From NCBI RefSeq assembly GCF_013760845.1, contig NZ_JACDUU010000007.1, forward strand, positions 62,001 to 126,000: a stretch of 64,000 nucleotides of DNA, given 5' to 3'. This document shows positions 1-8,956 of the stretch, piece after piece (the first letter of the stretch is position 1; each line of letters starts with the position of its first letter). A program made the position numbers and the translations under genes. This DNA is from [Anoxybacillus] calidus (GTDB lineage: Bacteria > Bacillota > Bacilli > Bacillales > Anoxybacillaceae). The notes beneath the pieces were generated by a model. The model saw nothing but the letters and a program-made list of their open reading frames with translations. It had not been told where the DNA came from and did no database searches.

Positions 1-1
1 C

Positions 2-589
2 GACCAATTTGAGTTTCTTGGCATTAAGGCACCACAGCGCAATGCATTGTTAAGGGAGTTTTTAAAAGAGCACGGAAAACCACATTTGGAAGACTTGCCG
101 CAAATGGTTTTAGCGCTCTGGGAACTGCCGGAAAGGGAGTTTCAATATATTGCACTTACTTTGCTTGAGAAAGATGTAAAGAAATTATCCGATGAACATT
201 TAACGTTAGCGGAAACATTGATTGTCACAAAGTCATGGTGGGATACCGTTGATCCTCTTTCCGCAAACATCATCGGAACCATATTGAAAAAACATCCGAA
301 ATGGATTGAATCTTATACTAGAAAATGGATTCAGTCTGATTATTTTTGGCTGCAACGCACCGCTATCTTGTTTCAATTAAAATATAAAAAAGAAACAGAT
401 GAACAATTGCTTTATCATTATATTCGAATGTGCAAGGACTCAAAAGAATTTTTTATTCAAAAAGCGATTGGATGGGCACTGCGGGAATACTCGAAAACAA
501 ATCCAGAAAGCGTAATAAGATTTGTAGAAAGTGAACATTTGGCACCATTAAGTAAGCGTGAAGCACTAAAAATCATTAATAAGCACTAA
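2..589 (+). CDS. AlkD-like DNA alkylation repair protein, 5' end outside window
   Basis: The reading frame is open to the left edge, so the true start lies outside the window. About 195 residues remain, ending at TAA. The first visible residues include a GIKAPQR stretch typical of the AlkD/AlkC HEAT-repeat family. The rest is helical, with the family-like segment KSWWDTVD and a later WALREYSK segment. AlkD-type enzymes remove alkylated bases without base flipping. The next gene follows after a short gap on the same strand. A TTG at 47 could be read as a start, but coding clearly continues upstream of it. Family assignment is good; substrate is not established. Confidence 0.85.
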   Translation, partial: DQFEFLGIKAPQRNALLREFLKEHGKPHLEDLPQMVLALWELPEREFQYIALTLLEKDVKKLSDEHLTLAETLIVTKSWWDTVDPLSANIIGTILKKHPKWIESYTRKWIQSDYFWLQRTAILFQLKYKKETDEQLLYHYIRMCKDSKEFFIQKAIGWALREYSKTNPESVIRFVESEHLAPLSKREALKIINKH

Positions 590-609
590 AACGGATGGAG
601 GTGAAAAGG

Positions 610-1542
610 GTGGAAATACAAAACATATTAATCACAGGGCGGATTTATCAAGAAATGGCGCAAATTTTATTAAAAGAAAAGATCGATAAAGATTTTCGTT
701 TTGTATCAGAAAATGAGGTTTCTCTTGATGATTTGTTATGGGCTGATGCCTATGTCGGGTTTTGTCCAACAGAGAATTTTCAATTTGGCAACATGAAGTG
801 GGTGCATTCATTAGGAGCAGGCGTAGATCGTTTTTTGTTTAATAGAGAGTGGAAAGAAGATGTTCTGCTGACCCGGACGGTTTGTTCGTTTGGACAAAAG
901 ATTAGCGAGTATTGTTTAAGCTATATATTGCGGGATTTGCAAGGTCATGATGTTTATGCATGGTATCAGTCAAAAAGACAATGGAAGCAGGTAGTCCCAA
1001 AGTCCATACAAGAGCAAAACATTGTTGTATATGGGACAGGAGCAGTTGGACAAGAGGTAGCAAAAAACTTGTTTTCGCTTGGCGTAAAGCCAATCGGCGT
1101 TTCACGAAGCGGAGCAGCGAAGCCGTATTTTTCGGAAGTGGTTCCCGTATCTCGAGCAGCTGATGTGATGGTGAAAGCGGATTGGGTGATTAACACACTT
1201 CCTTTGACAAAAGAAACATATAAGTTTTTTGATGATGAGTTTTTTTACCGCCTGCAAAATGCAGGATTTATTAACGTTGGAAGAGGAGCAACAGTCGATG
1301 ATGAAGCGCTGTTGAACGCTTTAGAAAAGCGGTACGTGCGTCTTGCTGTATTAGATGTATTTACGAAAGAGCCTTTATCCACCGACTCTCCATTATGGCA
1401 ACATCCGAATGTGATCATAACTCCGCATATATCTGCATTAACGTCGCCTGAGGAAGCGGTACAAAGTTTTTTAACCACTCTTAAACATATCGAAGAAAAT
1501 AAACCAATTGTTAATAAAGTCGATGTGTTAAAAGGATATTAA
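610..1542 (+). CDS. D-isomer-specific 2-hydroxyacid dehydrogenase family protein
   Basis: A 310-residue NAD(P)-dependent oxidoreductase. The Rossmann motif GTGAVG lies at about residues 142-147. The family NVGRGATVDDEAL segment and the catalytic-type TPHISALTSPEE histidine region follow. GTG at 610 is chosen because GGAGGTG sits 6 nt upstream at 597-603; an in-frame ATG at 595 overlaps that site. The protein probably interconverts a 2-keto and a 2-hydroxy acid, but the substrate cannot be read from sequence. It resembles the phosphoglycerate-dehydrogenase-like proteins common in bacilli. Confidence 0.85.
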   Translation: MEIQNILITGRIYQEMAQILLKEKIDKDFRFVSENEVSLDDLLWADAYVGFCPTENFQFGNMKWVHSLGAGVDRFLFNREWKEDVLLTRTVCSFGQKISEYCLSYILRDLQGHDVYAWYQSKRQWKQVVPKSIQEQNIVVYGTGAVGQEVAKNLFSLGVKPIGVSRSGAAKPYFSEVVPVSRAADVMVKADWVINTLPLTKETYKFFDDEFFYRLQNAGFINVGRGATVDDEALLNALEKRYVRLAVLDVFTKEPLSTDSPLWQHPNVIITPHISALTSPEEAVQSFLTTLKHIEENKPIVNKVDVLKGY

Positions 1543-1560
1543 AGCAGGGAGAAAAAATGA

Positions 1561-1596
1561 GAGGCGGCCTTATTTGGAGAGGGCTGCCTCTGTTTT
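1561..1596. terminator. Bidirectional terminator between convergent genes
   Basis: GAGGCGGCC and GGCTGCCTC form a stem around a loop of about 12 nt, followed by a T-rich run on the + strand and preceded by A-rich sequence that serves the opposite strand. It separates the hydroxyacid dehydrogenase gene from the end of lutC. Confidence 0.7.
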
Positions 1597-1601
1597 CTTA
1601 T

Positions 1602-2324
1602 TTAACGGTCTTTTACAATAATGTATGTTGCTTTTATCGGTCCGTGTACACCAACGACTAAGTTCATTTCAATATCTGCCGAGTTGCTTGGCCCTGTAAT
1701 AAAGTTGATGCAGGACGGGATTTGCTCCCCTTTTTCGATTTGTTTATGGATGAAAACAGCTGCTTGTGTCATGCGTGGAACAATAGTGCTTTTTGGAACA
1801 ATTGCCACATATGTTTGCGGCAGAAAGCTGACCGTGCGTCCTTTTCCGCCGCTGCTGAAGAGGACAACTGTGCCGGATTCAGCAAGTGTTATATCGCTAA
1901 ACGTAATGCCGACATTCGCTTTTTCTGCAAATTCAATGTTTTTTTGTCCGATTGAAGCATTCCATACATGGACATCGATCTTTTCACTTGGCCATTCTTC
2001 GTGCAAGAGCGGGGATAATCCGTATTCAGCAAAACGCGGATCATCCCAGGTGACGACAGGACCGCCGCCATAGCCCGCAACGACTTGTTTTAATGTTGCA
2101 GCGAGCTGGTCTGTTGTCGTTTCTACTACATCTGTATGAATGCGAGAACATTGAGATTTAAATGCTTCTACTAAATCCTCTTGGCTGTATCCTTTAAATA
2201 CAGACCATTGCGGAAGATGTTTCCAACGAGGACGTGTAACGCCTGTTGTGCGCTGTTCGCGTCCCAGCTTTTTGGCGATGGTTTGTAAAAATTTGTCGCG
2301 ATGATGAATGATGCCTGCTGTCAT
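1602..2324 (-). CDS. lutC: LutC, lactate utilization protein C
   Basis: A 240-residue LUD-domain protein and third gene of the lutABC L-lactate oxidation operon, which converts L-lactate to pyruvate with LutA and LutB. The start is the ATG opening [12 protein letters not shown], because this matches the known LutC amino terminus and length, and GGAGAT lies just upstream. A longer reading of 29 more residues runs through lutB sequence and is rejected. The ATG overlaps the lutB stop by 4 nt, indicating translational coupling. The family's [17 protein letters not shown] region is intact. Confidence 0.95.
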   Translation of the reverse strand: MTAGIIHHRDKFLQTIAKKLGREQRTTGVTRPRWKHLPQWSVFKGYSQEDLVEAFKSQCSRIHTDVVETTTDQLAATLKQVVAGYGGGPVVTWDDPRFAEYGLSPLLHEEWPSEKIDVHVWNASIGQKNIEFAEKANVGITFSDITLAESGTVVLFSSGGKGRTVSFLPQTYVAIVPKSTIVPRMTQAAVFIHKQIEKGEQIPSCINFITGPSNSADIEMNLVVGVHGPIKATYIIVKDR

Positions 2325-3751
2325 GATTGATGATCTCCTTTCTGGCGATTGTGAAACCAATCGCGAAATCTCTCTTTTCCCGGTGCTGGGAATTCGCGAA
2401 TTTCCGTCCACGCTTTTAATGGCCCAGGACCGTTTGAGATGCGGTTATTCACCGTAAATGGATTCATCGCACTTGGTGCCATTTTTGACCCTAATTTGTA
2501 AATTGCTGACGAAGCGGCACCTAAACCGAACGCTTTCATCGCCAATCTTTCGGAAATGGGTGCTTTTCCCTCCCGTTCTACAATCGCTTGGCGATGTTTA
2601 TGCAGCAAATCATGAAGCGGAATTTTTACAGGGCATGCTTCCGTACAGGCTGCGCATAATGTTGATGCATACGGCAATTCCTTATAATCATCGTATCCTC
2701 CTAGTAATGGAGAAAGAACAGCACCGATTGGTCCGGAATAAATTGAACCGTAAGAATGCCCGCCAATATGACGATATACTGGACAAACGTTGACACACGC
2801 AGCACAGCGAATACATTGCAATACAGATTGGAATTCCGTGCCTAGAATGTTTGCCCGCCCATTGTCGACAATGACTAAATGAAATTCTTCAGGTCCGTCC
2901 ACCTCTCCTTGATTGCGTGGCCCCGTAAGTACAGTAATATAGCTTGTTAATTTTTGCCCAACAGCACTGCGAGTTAATAAACTAACGAGAACTTCCATTT
3001 CTTCGAATGTTGGAACGATGCGCTCCATCCCCATTACGGTAATTTGCGTTTTTGGTAATGCTGTTACTAAATCGGCGTTTCCTTCGTTTGTTACGAGAGT
3101 GATAGAGCCGGATTCAGCGATGGCAAAGTTGCACCCGGTAATGCCGACATCTGCTGTTAAATAGGCTTGCCGCAATGTATGGCGTGCATGCAAGGCTAAT
3201 TCTTCTGGCTTTTCTGTCTTTTTGTAATCTAGTTTTGCTTTAAAAACGTCACGAATTTGTTCCTTGTTTTTATGAAGCGCTGGAGCAACAATATGTGACG
3301 GAGGATCGTGATCATCGATTTGTAAAATGTATTCGCCAAGGTCGGTTTCGATTACCTCGCATCCAGCGGCTTCTAAAACAGGATTTAAATGAATTTCTTC
3401 CGTAACCATGGATTTCGATTTTACAATTTTTTTAGCGTTCTTTTTCACGACTACATCACGAATGTATTCGTTTGCTTCTTCTGCTGTTTGTGCAAAGAAA
3501 ACATGTCCACCGCGTTTGGCGACATTTTCGCTTAATTGCCATAAATAATAATCAAGATTCTCTAATGTATGTTTGCGAATTTCTTCGCCTAATGCCCGCC
3601 ATTCTTCCCAATTTCCAAGTTCTTTTGCTGCTTCTAATCTCCTTGTTCTCAAGCGTTCTTGAGCCCCGGCTACTGCGCCGCGCATAAACGAATTATGAAT
3701 TCCTTTCTCTATACGCTCTTTAAATTCACCTGTGCCGATTTTCATTGCCAT
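2321..3751 (-). CDS. lutB: LutB, iron-sulfur lactate utilization protein B
   Basis: A 476-residue iron-sulfur subunit of the LutABC complex. An N-terminal LUD domain is followed by two ferredoxin-type clusters, [12 protein letters not shown] and CAACTEACP, each suited to a [4Fe-4S] centre. The start is ATG at MAMKIG rather than the TTG two codons upstream, because the purine-rich ribosome site AAAGGGGGG is well spaced for the ATG and MAMKIG matches the B. subtilis protein as I recall it. It lies between lutA (21-nt gap) and lutC (4-nt overlap). It acts in the cytoplasm, probably passing lactate electrons to the respiratory chain. Confidence 0.96.
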   Translation of the reverse strand: MAMKIGTGEFKERIEKGIHNSFMRGAVAGAQERLRTRRLEAAKELGNWEEWRALGEEIRKHTLENLDYYLWQLSENVAKRGGHVFFAQTAEEANEYIRDVVVKKNAKKIVKSKSMVTEEIHLNPVLEAAGCEVIETDLGEYILQIDDHDPPSHIVAPALHKNKEQIRDVFKAKLDYKKTEKPEELALHARHTLRQAYLTADVGITGCNFAIAESGSITLVTNEGNADLVTALPKTQITVMGMERIVPTFEEMEVLVSLLTRSAVGQKLTSYITVLTGPRNQGEVDGPEEFHLVIVDNGRANILGTEFQSVLQCIRCAACVNVCPVYRHIGGHSYGSIYSGPIGAVLSPLLGGYDDYKELPYASTLCAACTEACPVKIPLHDLLHKHRQAIVEREGKAPISERLAMKAFGLGAASSAIYKLGSKMAPSAMNPFTVNNRISNGPGPLKAWTEIREFPAPGKERFRDWFHNRQKGDHQS

Positions 3752-3772
3752 TGACAATCCCCCCTTTCTTCA

Positions 3773-4489
3773 TTAACGGATGTTTAATACTTCAGCGATA
3801 TGCATCACTTTAATTGGTTTTCCTTGGCGTTCCATGCGTCCACCGATGTTCATTAAACAGCCGCAGTCTGCACCAATTAAATATTCAGCACCGACCTCTT
3901 CAATATGATGAACTTTTTCGTCAACCATTTGCTCGGAAATCGGCCCCATTTTGACCGAGAATGTACCACCGAAACCGCAGCAGTTGTGCGCGTTTGGCAG
4001 TGGAACAAATTCTAAACCTTCGACATTTTTTAATAGTCTCATAGGCGCATCTTTTACTCCGAGCAAACGCGTCATATGACATGATGTATGATAGGTTGCC
4101 CGTCCTTTTAATTTCGCTCCGACATTTTCGATTTTTAACACATCGACGATAAATTGGGTCAATTCATATGTTTTATCTGCTAATGCTTTTGCTCTTGGCT
4201 CCCATTGTGGATCACCTTTAAAAATATGCGGATACTCTTTAAACATCGTTGCACAAGAGCCGGAAGGGGTGACGATATATTCCGCGTTTTCAAACGTGCG
4301 AATCATATGTTTCATCGCTTCTTTTGCGTCTTTTACGTAACCGCTGTTGTAAGCTGGCTGTCCACAGCACGTTTGCGCTTCTGGAAATTCAATTTCACAC
4401 CCTAACCGTTCGAGCAATTCCACTGTTGCTTTTCCGACATTCGTATGAAATAAATCGACTAAACATGTAACAAATAATGTGACTTTCAT
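3773..4489 (-). CDS. lutA: LutA, CCG-domain lactate utilization protein A
   Basis: A 238-residue protein with two cysteine-rich CCG domains, [10 protein letters not shown] near residues 40-48 and NCCGFGG near residue 170. These motifs bind iron-sulfur centres in heterodisulfide-reductase-like and GlcF-like subunits. It is the first gene of lutABC, with AGGAGGGG upstream of ATG. A promoter with a palindromic operator and a cre-like palindrome lie in its leader, so both a local regulator and carbon catabolite control are likely. Confidence 0.96.
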   Translation of the reverse strand: MKVTLFVTCLVDLFHTNVGKATVELLERLGCEIEFPEAQTCCGQPAYNSGYVKDAKEAMKHMIRTFENAEYIVTPSGSCATMFKEYPHIFKGDPQWEPRAKALADKTYELTQFIVDVLKIENVGAKLKGRATYHTSCHMTRLLGVKDAPMRLLKNVEGLEFVPLPNAHNCCGFGGTFSVKMGPISEQMVDEKVHHIEEVGAEYLIGADCGCLMNIGGRMERQGKPIKVMHIAEVLNIR

Positions 4490-4510
4490 TGAAACTTCCC
4501 CTCCTTATGG

Positions 4511-4526
4511 AAGAAAACGTTTTCTT
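4511..4526. promoter_or_regulatory. cre-like palindrome in the lutA leader
   Basis: AAGAAAACGTTTTCTT is a perfect 16-bp palindrome. It matches the CcpA cre consensus WTGNAANCGNWNNCW at all but one position (A instead of T at position 2). It lies just ahead of the lutA ribosome site, downstream of the predicted transcription start, where CcpA could block transcription. Confidence 0.55.
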
Positions 4527-4562
4527 TTTTCACTTTACCGTTAAGAAATTAATCAGTCAACA

Positions 4563-4614
4563 GGTCATCAGATGACTTATGCGATATTATACCATATTTT
4601 TTCAACTTTAATAA
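4563..4614 (-). promoter_or_regulatory. lutABC promoter with LutR-type operator
   Basis: On the minus strand a perfect -10 TATAAT (4586-4591) follows a weak TTATTA (4609-4614) at 17 bp. Immediately downstream, at about +1 to +16, is the palindrome GGTCATCAGATGACT (4563-4577), core TCATC-A-GATGA. The same core recurs in front of lutP. FadR-subfamily GntR regulators bind short palindromes of this type. The gene between the two sites is such a regulator, so assigning the site to LutR is an inference from position. Confidence 0.7.
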
Positions 4615-4620
4615 AATTTT

Positions 4621-4662
4621 GTATAAAAAAACACTCTCAAATGATCAAAAGATTGAGAGTGC
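4621..4662 (-). terminator. Terminator after lutR
   Basis: CACTCTCAA (4632-4640) pairs with TTGAGAGTG (4653-4661). Read on the minus strand, the hairpin is followed by seven T residues. It ends the lutR transcript and insulates lutABC. Confidence 0.85.
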
Positions 4663-4670
4663 TTTGCATT

Positions 4671-5381
4671 TTATTGAATGTATTTTGCTAATACTTTTTC
4701 TACGTTCCCTAAGTGTTCACGCATTCGCTCTTGCGCCAGCTCGGCGTTTTGTTCTTTAATCGCTTCGAAAATTCGAATATGCTCTTCAAGCAGCTGCTCG
4801 CTTGTCGTTTGTTTGGAAAATAGCCAAATTCTCCGTGTTTCGCGCATCGTTTCGACCATCATTCCTGATACATTGTTCATTAAACTAACTAAAATGGGAT
4901 TTTGGGATGCGCTAGCAACAGCCATATGAAATAGAAAGTCCGCTTTTTCTCCAATTTCTTCGTCTCCAAGTCCTTCCCGCATTTGGTTGAGGGCATGTTC
5001 GATTGATTGTAAATCTTTTTCTGTTCTTTTCTGAGCAGCAATACCAGCTGCTCCTACTTCTAGCAATTGGCGGACTTCCAATAAATGAGCAATGTCTTCT
5101 TTATTCATAAGCACAGCAAGTGAAATCGGAAAGGAAAACATCGTTGGATCAAACTCGCGGACGTATGTGCCTTCACCTTGTTTCATTTCAATTAGTCCCA
5201 TCGCTCGAAGCGCACTTAATGCTTCGCGAATCGCTGCACGTCCAACATTAAAATTTTCGGCTAGCTGTTGAACGGAGTCTAATTTATCGCCAGGTTTTAG
5301 CACGCCTGTTTTAATCATATCAAAAATAGCTTCTGCAACTTCTTCATATATTTTTTTAGGTTTAATTTGTTTATATTCCAA
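4671..5381 (-). CDS. lutR: LutR, GntR/FadR-family repressor of lactate utilization
   Basis: A 236-residue regulator with an N-terminal winged helix-turn-helix at residues 8-75 (KIYEEVAEAIFDMIK, VGRAAIREALSALRAMGLI, GEGTYV) and a C-terminal FCD all-helical ligand domain. TTG at 5381 is chosen because GAGGTG lies 6 nt upstream; the GTG three codons earlier overlaps that ribosome site. It lies between the divergent lutABC and lutP units, both of which carry the same palindrome. By analogy with B. subtilis LutR it should release DNA when L-lactate is present. Confidence 0.88.
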   Translation of the reverse strand: MEYKQIKPKKIYEEVAEAIFDMIKTGVLKPGDKLDSVQQLAENFNVGRAAIREALSALRAMGLIEMKQGEGTYVREFDPTMFSFPISLAVLMNKEDIAHLLEVRQLLEVGAAGIAAQKRTEKDLQSIEHALNQMREGLGDEEIGEKADFLFHMAVASASQNPILVSLMNNVSGMMVETMRETRRIWLFSKQTTSEQLLEEHIRIFEAIKEQNAELAQERMREHLGNVEKVLAKYIQ

Positions 5382-5530
5382 TGTGTTCACCTCAATAGGA
5401 AAAACTCAAACCGTTTAATCATACTTATTATACATAGAACGAAACAGCAGTGAAAATGTTTCGTAATGGCTATCATTTTTGCAAAGAAAGGAGGATAATA
5501 CAAAATGTTCGGAAAATTTAATTTTTAGTA

Positions 5531-5602
5531 TTGTTTTTTTTTCAAATCAATCATATAATTTGAGGCATCAGGGTCATTTTATCACTCGGTCATCAGATGA
5601 CC
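5531..5602 (+). promoter_or_regulatory. lutP promoter with LutR-type operator
   Basis: TTGTTT (5531-5536) and TATAAT (5554-5559) are 17 bp apart. The 15-bp perfect palindrome GGTCATCAGATGACC (5588-5602) lies about 25 bp downstream of the expected start. It shares its core with the site in the lutA leader, which points to co-regulation of the permease and the oxidation genes. Confidence 0.75.
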
Positions 5603-5635
5603 TTATTATTGTGAAGAGGATCATTTTGTGTATGA

Positions 5636-5650
5636 ATGAAAACGGTTTCT
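5636..5650 (+). promoter_or_regulatory. cre site in the lutP leader
   Basis: ATGAAAACGGTTTCT matches the CcpA cre consensus WTGNAANCGNWNNCW at every position. It lies downstream of the lutP promoter and operator, consistent with a CcpA roadblock on lactate import when preferred sugars are present. Confidence 0.7.
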
Positions 5651-5733
5651 TGAGGAGGGGGACTTTAGTTACGTTTTAATTTGAGAGGTCTTCTGTATTT
5701 CTCAATTTTAGGGTGATGGGAGGGGCTCATACA

Positions 5734-7416
5734 ATGACGTGGACGCAAAATTTTACACCTGTTGGAGATCATCTTGCTTTATCTGCTTTAGTAGCACTTA
5801 TTCCGATTTTATACTTCTTCTGGGCGCTCGCAATCAAGCGAATGAAAGGATATATGGCTGGGCTTACTACATTGCTTGTTGCGCTGGCTATCGTTGTAGT
5901 CGTTTATAAAATGCCGGTTGGAATGGCAGTGATGTCAGTAAGTCAAGGTGCTGTTTACGGGATATTGCCAATTGGCTGGATTATTATTACATCTGTGTTT
6001 TTATATAAGCTAACGGTGAAAACCGGGCAATTTGATATCATTCGCAACTCGGTCTTATCGATTACTGAAGACCGACGTTTACAAGCATTATTGGTAGCGT
6101 TCTCATTTGGTGCTTTTTTGGAGGGGGCAGCAGGATTCGGTGCTCCTGTAGCGATTTCGGCAGCTTTGCTTGTTGGATTAGGTTTTCATCCTTTATATGC
6201 AGCGGGAATTTGTTTAATTGCTAATACGGCTCCGGTGGCATTCGGTGCAATCGGAATTCCGATTACCGCGATGGAAGGGCCGACAGGAGTTCCGGCGATG
6301 GAAATATCAAAAATGGTAGGTCGTCAATTACCGTTTTTATCTATATTCATTCCATTTTATCTAGTGGTTATTATGGCTGGATTGAAAAAGACGATGGAAG
6401 TATTGCCGGCTATTTTAGTATCAGGTCTTTCCTTTGCGTTAACGCAATATTTGAGCTCAAACTTTTTAGGACCTGAATTACCTGATATTTTATCCGCGTT
6501 AGTTTCATTGGCAGCATTGGCAATTTTCTTGAAATTTTGGAAGCCTAAGTCTATTTTCCGTTTTCAGTCTGATGCCTATCCTGAAATAGCGGCAACTGCT
6601 TTAGCAAAGCAAGCTACGCATACAAAAGGTGAAGTGTTTAAAGCATGGTCACCATTCTTAGTATTAACGACATTTATTTCGGTTTGGGGGATTCCGGCAA
6701 TTAAAGCAGCTTTAACGGGTCATTATGAGGGAACAAACGGTTTATTAAAGTTAATCAATGCACTTGGTCATCAATTGACATTTATGCCTGAAGTACCTGG
6801 ATTGAACAACAAAATTATAAATGCAAGCGGTCAACCGATCGCAGCTGTCTATAAACTAGAATTGTTAGGTGCTGCGGGTACAGCGATTTTGCTGGCAGCC
6901 GTTGTGACAAAATTTATTGTAAAAATTTCTTGGAGAGATTGGACGGCAACATTTGTTGAAACATTAAAAGAATTAAAGTTTCCAATCATCACGATTGGAG
7001 CTGTAGTCGGATTCGCCTATGTAGCAAATGCTTCAGGGATGAGTACGACGCTTGGAATGGCATTAGCAAAAACAGGTGTGTTATTCCCGTTCTTCTCACC
7101 ATTTCTCGGGTGGTTAGGAGTGTTTATTACAGGATCAGATACATCTTCTAACTTGTTATTTGGGAATCTCCAAAAAGTTACGGCAACATCCATCGGAATG
7201 GATCCGGTGCTTGCACTTGCTTCGAACTCGTCTGGGGGAGTAGTTGGGAAAATGATTTCGCCTCAGTCGATTGCTGTTGCCTGTGCTGCGGTAGGTTTAG
7301 CAGGAAAAGAATCTGATTTGTTCCGTTTTACAATTAAACATAGTGTTTTTCTAATCTTTTTGATTGGTATTCTCACATTCCTGCAATCTAACGTTTTATC
7401 ATGGATGATTCCATAA
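5734..7416 (+). CDS. lutP: LutP, L-lactate permease
   Basis: A 560-residue integral membrane protein of the LctP/LldP lactate permease family, with about 12-14 hydrophobic segments and the family segment GAFLEGAAGFGAPVAI. Start ATG at MTWTQNF is preferred because GGGAGGGG precedes it with good spacing and the B. subtilis protein begins similarly. Seven extra upstream codons beginning ATGATGGGAGGG would run through the ribosome site. It imports lactate by proton symport for LutABC and is divergent from lutR. Confidence 0.95.
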   Translation: MTWTQNFTPVGDHLALSALVALIPILYFFWALAIKRMKGYMAGLTTLLVALAIVVVVYKMPVGMAVMSVSQGAVYGILPIGWIIITSVFLYKLTVKTGQFDIIRNSVLSITEDRRLQALLVAFSFGAFLEGAAGFGAPVAISAALLVGLGFHPLYAAGICLIANTAPVAFGAIGIPITAMEGPTGVPAMEISKMVGRQLPFLSIFIPFYLVVIMAGLKKTMEVLPAILVSGLSFALTQYLSSNFLGPELPDILSALVSLAALAIFLKFWKPKSIFRFQSDAYPEIAATALAKQATHTKGEVFKAWSPFLVLTTFISVWGIPAIKAALTGHYEGTNGLLKLINALGHQLTFMPEVPGLNNKIINASGQPIAAVYKLELLGAAGTAILLAAVVTKFIVKISWRDWTATFVETLKELKFPIITIGAVVGFAYVANASGMSTTLGMALAKTGVLFPFFSPFLGWLGVFITGSDTSSNLLFGNLQKVTATSIGMDPVLALASNSSGGVVGKMISPQSIAVACAAVGLAGKESDLFRFTIKHSVFLIFLIGILTFLQSNVLSWMIP

Positions 7417-7425
7417 ATATCTAGG

Positions 7426-7480
7426 AAGGGACCGTCATAATGGTAGCTGTTCTGCCTTAGTGACTCAGTCCCTTTTCCTT
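7426..7480 (+). terminator. Probable terminator after lutP
   Basis: AAGGGAC (7426-7432) pairs with GTCCCTT (7468-7474), with a long intervening loop, followed by a T-rich tract. The long loop makes this a weaker call. Confidence 0.45.
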
Positions 7481-7543
7481 TTTGCAAATGGGAGTTCATA
7501 TAGAAGTATGTATGATAACAGGTGATAGAAAGGATGAGAACCG

Positions 7544-8956
7544 TTGATTTCGAATGAAGTAAAGCAAAGGTTGATTAGCATTGTTGGGTTAGAAAACTAT
7601 GATGACTCTAAAGCGGGAAGACTTGTTTACTCATACGATGCAACACCGCAGTTTCAGTCCCTTCCTGATGCGGTCATTGCGCCGAGAAATACAAAAGAAG
7701 TTTCAGAGATTGTGAAAATTTGCAATGAACATCGCATTCCCATTGTTCCAAGGGGTTCAGGCACTAATCTTTGCGCGGGAACGTGTCCGACGGAAGGCGG
7801 CCTAGTACTTATTTTCAAACATATGAACAACATTTTAGAAATTGATGAAGAGAATTTGACGGTAACGGTTCAGCCTGGAGTCATTACGTTGGACTTGATT
7901 AAAGCGGTTGAAGCAAAGGGGCTTTTTTATCCACCTGACCCTAGCTCGATGAAGATTTCTACCATTGGTGGGAGCATTAATGAAAACTCCGGCGGTTTGC
8001 GCGGATTAAAATATGGCGTGACCCGCGACTATGTGATGGCATTGGAAGTTGTTTTGGCAAATGGTGATATCATTCGCACAGGTGGAAAATTAGCCAAAGA
8101 TGTGGCGGGATATGACTTAACTCGTTTATTTGTCGGTTCTGAAGGTACGCTTGGAATTATTACAGAAGCAACGTTAAAACTGATTCCAATGCCGGAGACG
8201 AAGAAAACGATGCTCGCTCTTTATCAAGATTTAGAAGCAGCCGCGCGTTCTGTGTCCCAAATTATCGCTAACAAAATTATTCCGACGACGCTTGAATTCC
8301 TTGATCAGCCAACGCTTGAAGTGGTTGAAGCCTATGCACAAATTGGCCTTCCGACAGATGTAAAGGCTGTTCTTCTTATTGAACAGGATGGGCCGAGTGA
8401 AGTGGTGGAACGAGATATAAAGAAAATGGAAGAGATTTGTAAGAAAGAACAAGCCGTTTCGGTGAAAGTGGCTCAATCCGAAGCTGAAGCAGATGCATTA
8501 CGCACAGCGAGACGTTCGGCACTTTCGGCATTAGCACGTTTGAAACCAACAACGATTTTAGAGGATGCAACGGTGCCGCGCTCAGAGATTGCGAAAATGG
8601 TGAAAGCAATTAACGAGGTTGCCGAAAAGTATAATGTAAAAATTTGCACTTTCGGTCATGCCGGTGATGGGAATCTTCACCCGACTTGCCCGACTGATGC
8701 GCGCGACCGTGAGGAAATTGAACGCGTCGAAAAAGCGTTTGAGGAAATTTTTGCGAAGGCAATTGAACTTGGTGGCACGATTACGGGTGAGCATGGAGTA
8801 GGGATAATGAAAGCTCCTTATTTGGAATGGAAGCTTGGTCGGGAAGGAATTGCAGCGATGAAAGCAATTAAAAATGCGCTTGATCCTAATAATATTATGA
8901 ACCCTGGAAAGGTGTTTGCAAAAAGTACGCGAAAACGAGTGGTGATAACAAGATGA
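7544..8956 (+). CDS. glcD: GlcD-like FAD-linked oxidase (glycolate or D-lactate)
   Basis: A 470-residue flavoprotein of the vanillyl-alcohol oxidase fold. The N-terminal FAD-binding domain carries PRGSGTNLCAG (about residue 70) and SSMKISTIGGSINENSGG. The C-terminal FAD-linked oxidase domain has GHAGDGNLHP and GEHGVG. It oxidises glycolate or D-lactate; the substrate is not settled by sequence. A TTG start is used. Its stop overlaps the glcF start by 4 nt. Placement after lutP suggests import and oxidation of several 2-hydroxy acids from one locus. Confidence 0.92.
   Translation: MISNEVKQRLISIVGLENYDDSKAGRLVYSYDATPQFQSLPDAVIAPRNTKEVSEIVKICNEHRIPIVPRGSGTNLCAGTCPTEGGLVLIFKHMNNILEIDEENLTVTVQPGVITLDLIKAVEAKGLFYPPDPSSMKISTIGGSINENSGGLRGLKYGVTRDYVMALEVVLANGDIIRTGGKLAKDVAGYDLTRLFVGSEGTLGIITEATLKLIPMPETKKTMLALYQDLEAAARSVSQIIANKIIPTTLEFLDQPTLEVVEAYAQIGLPTDVKAVLLIEQDGPSEVVERDIKKMEEICKKEQAVSVKVAQSEAEADALRTARRSALSALARLKPTTILEDATVPRSEIAKMVKAINEVAEKYNVKICTFGHAGDGNLHPTCPTDARDREEIERVEKAFEEIFAKAIELGGTITGEHGVGIMKAPYLEWKLGREGIAAMKAIKNALDPNNIMNPGKVFAKSTRKRVVITR

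Noticed and set aside
2458-2793. 111-codon + strand frame within lutB
   Set aside because: It lies fully antisense to a conserved coding sequence with intact iron-sulfur motifs; no promoter or ribosome site.
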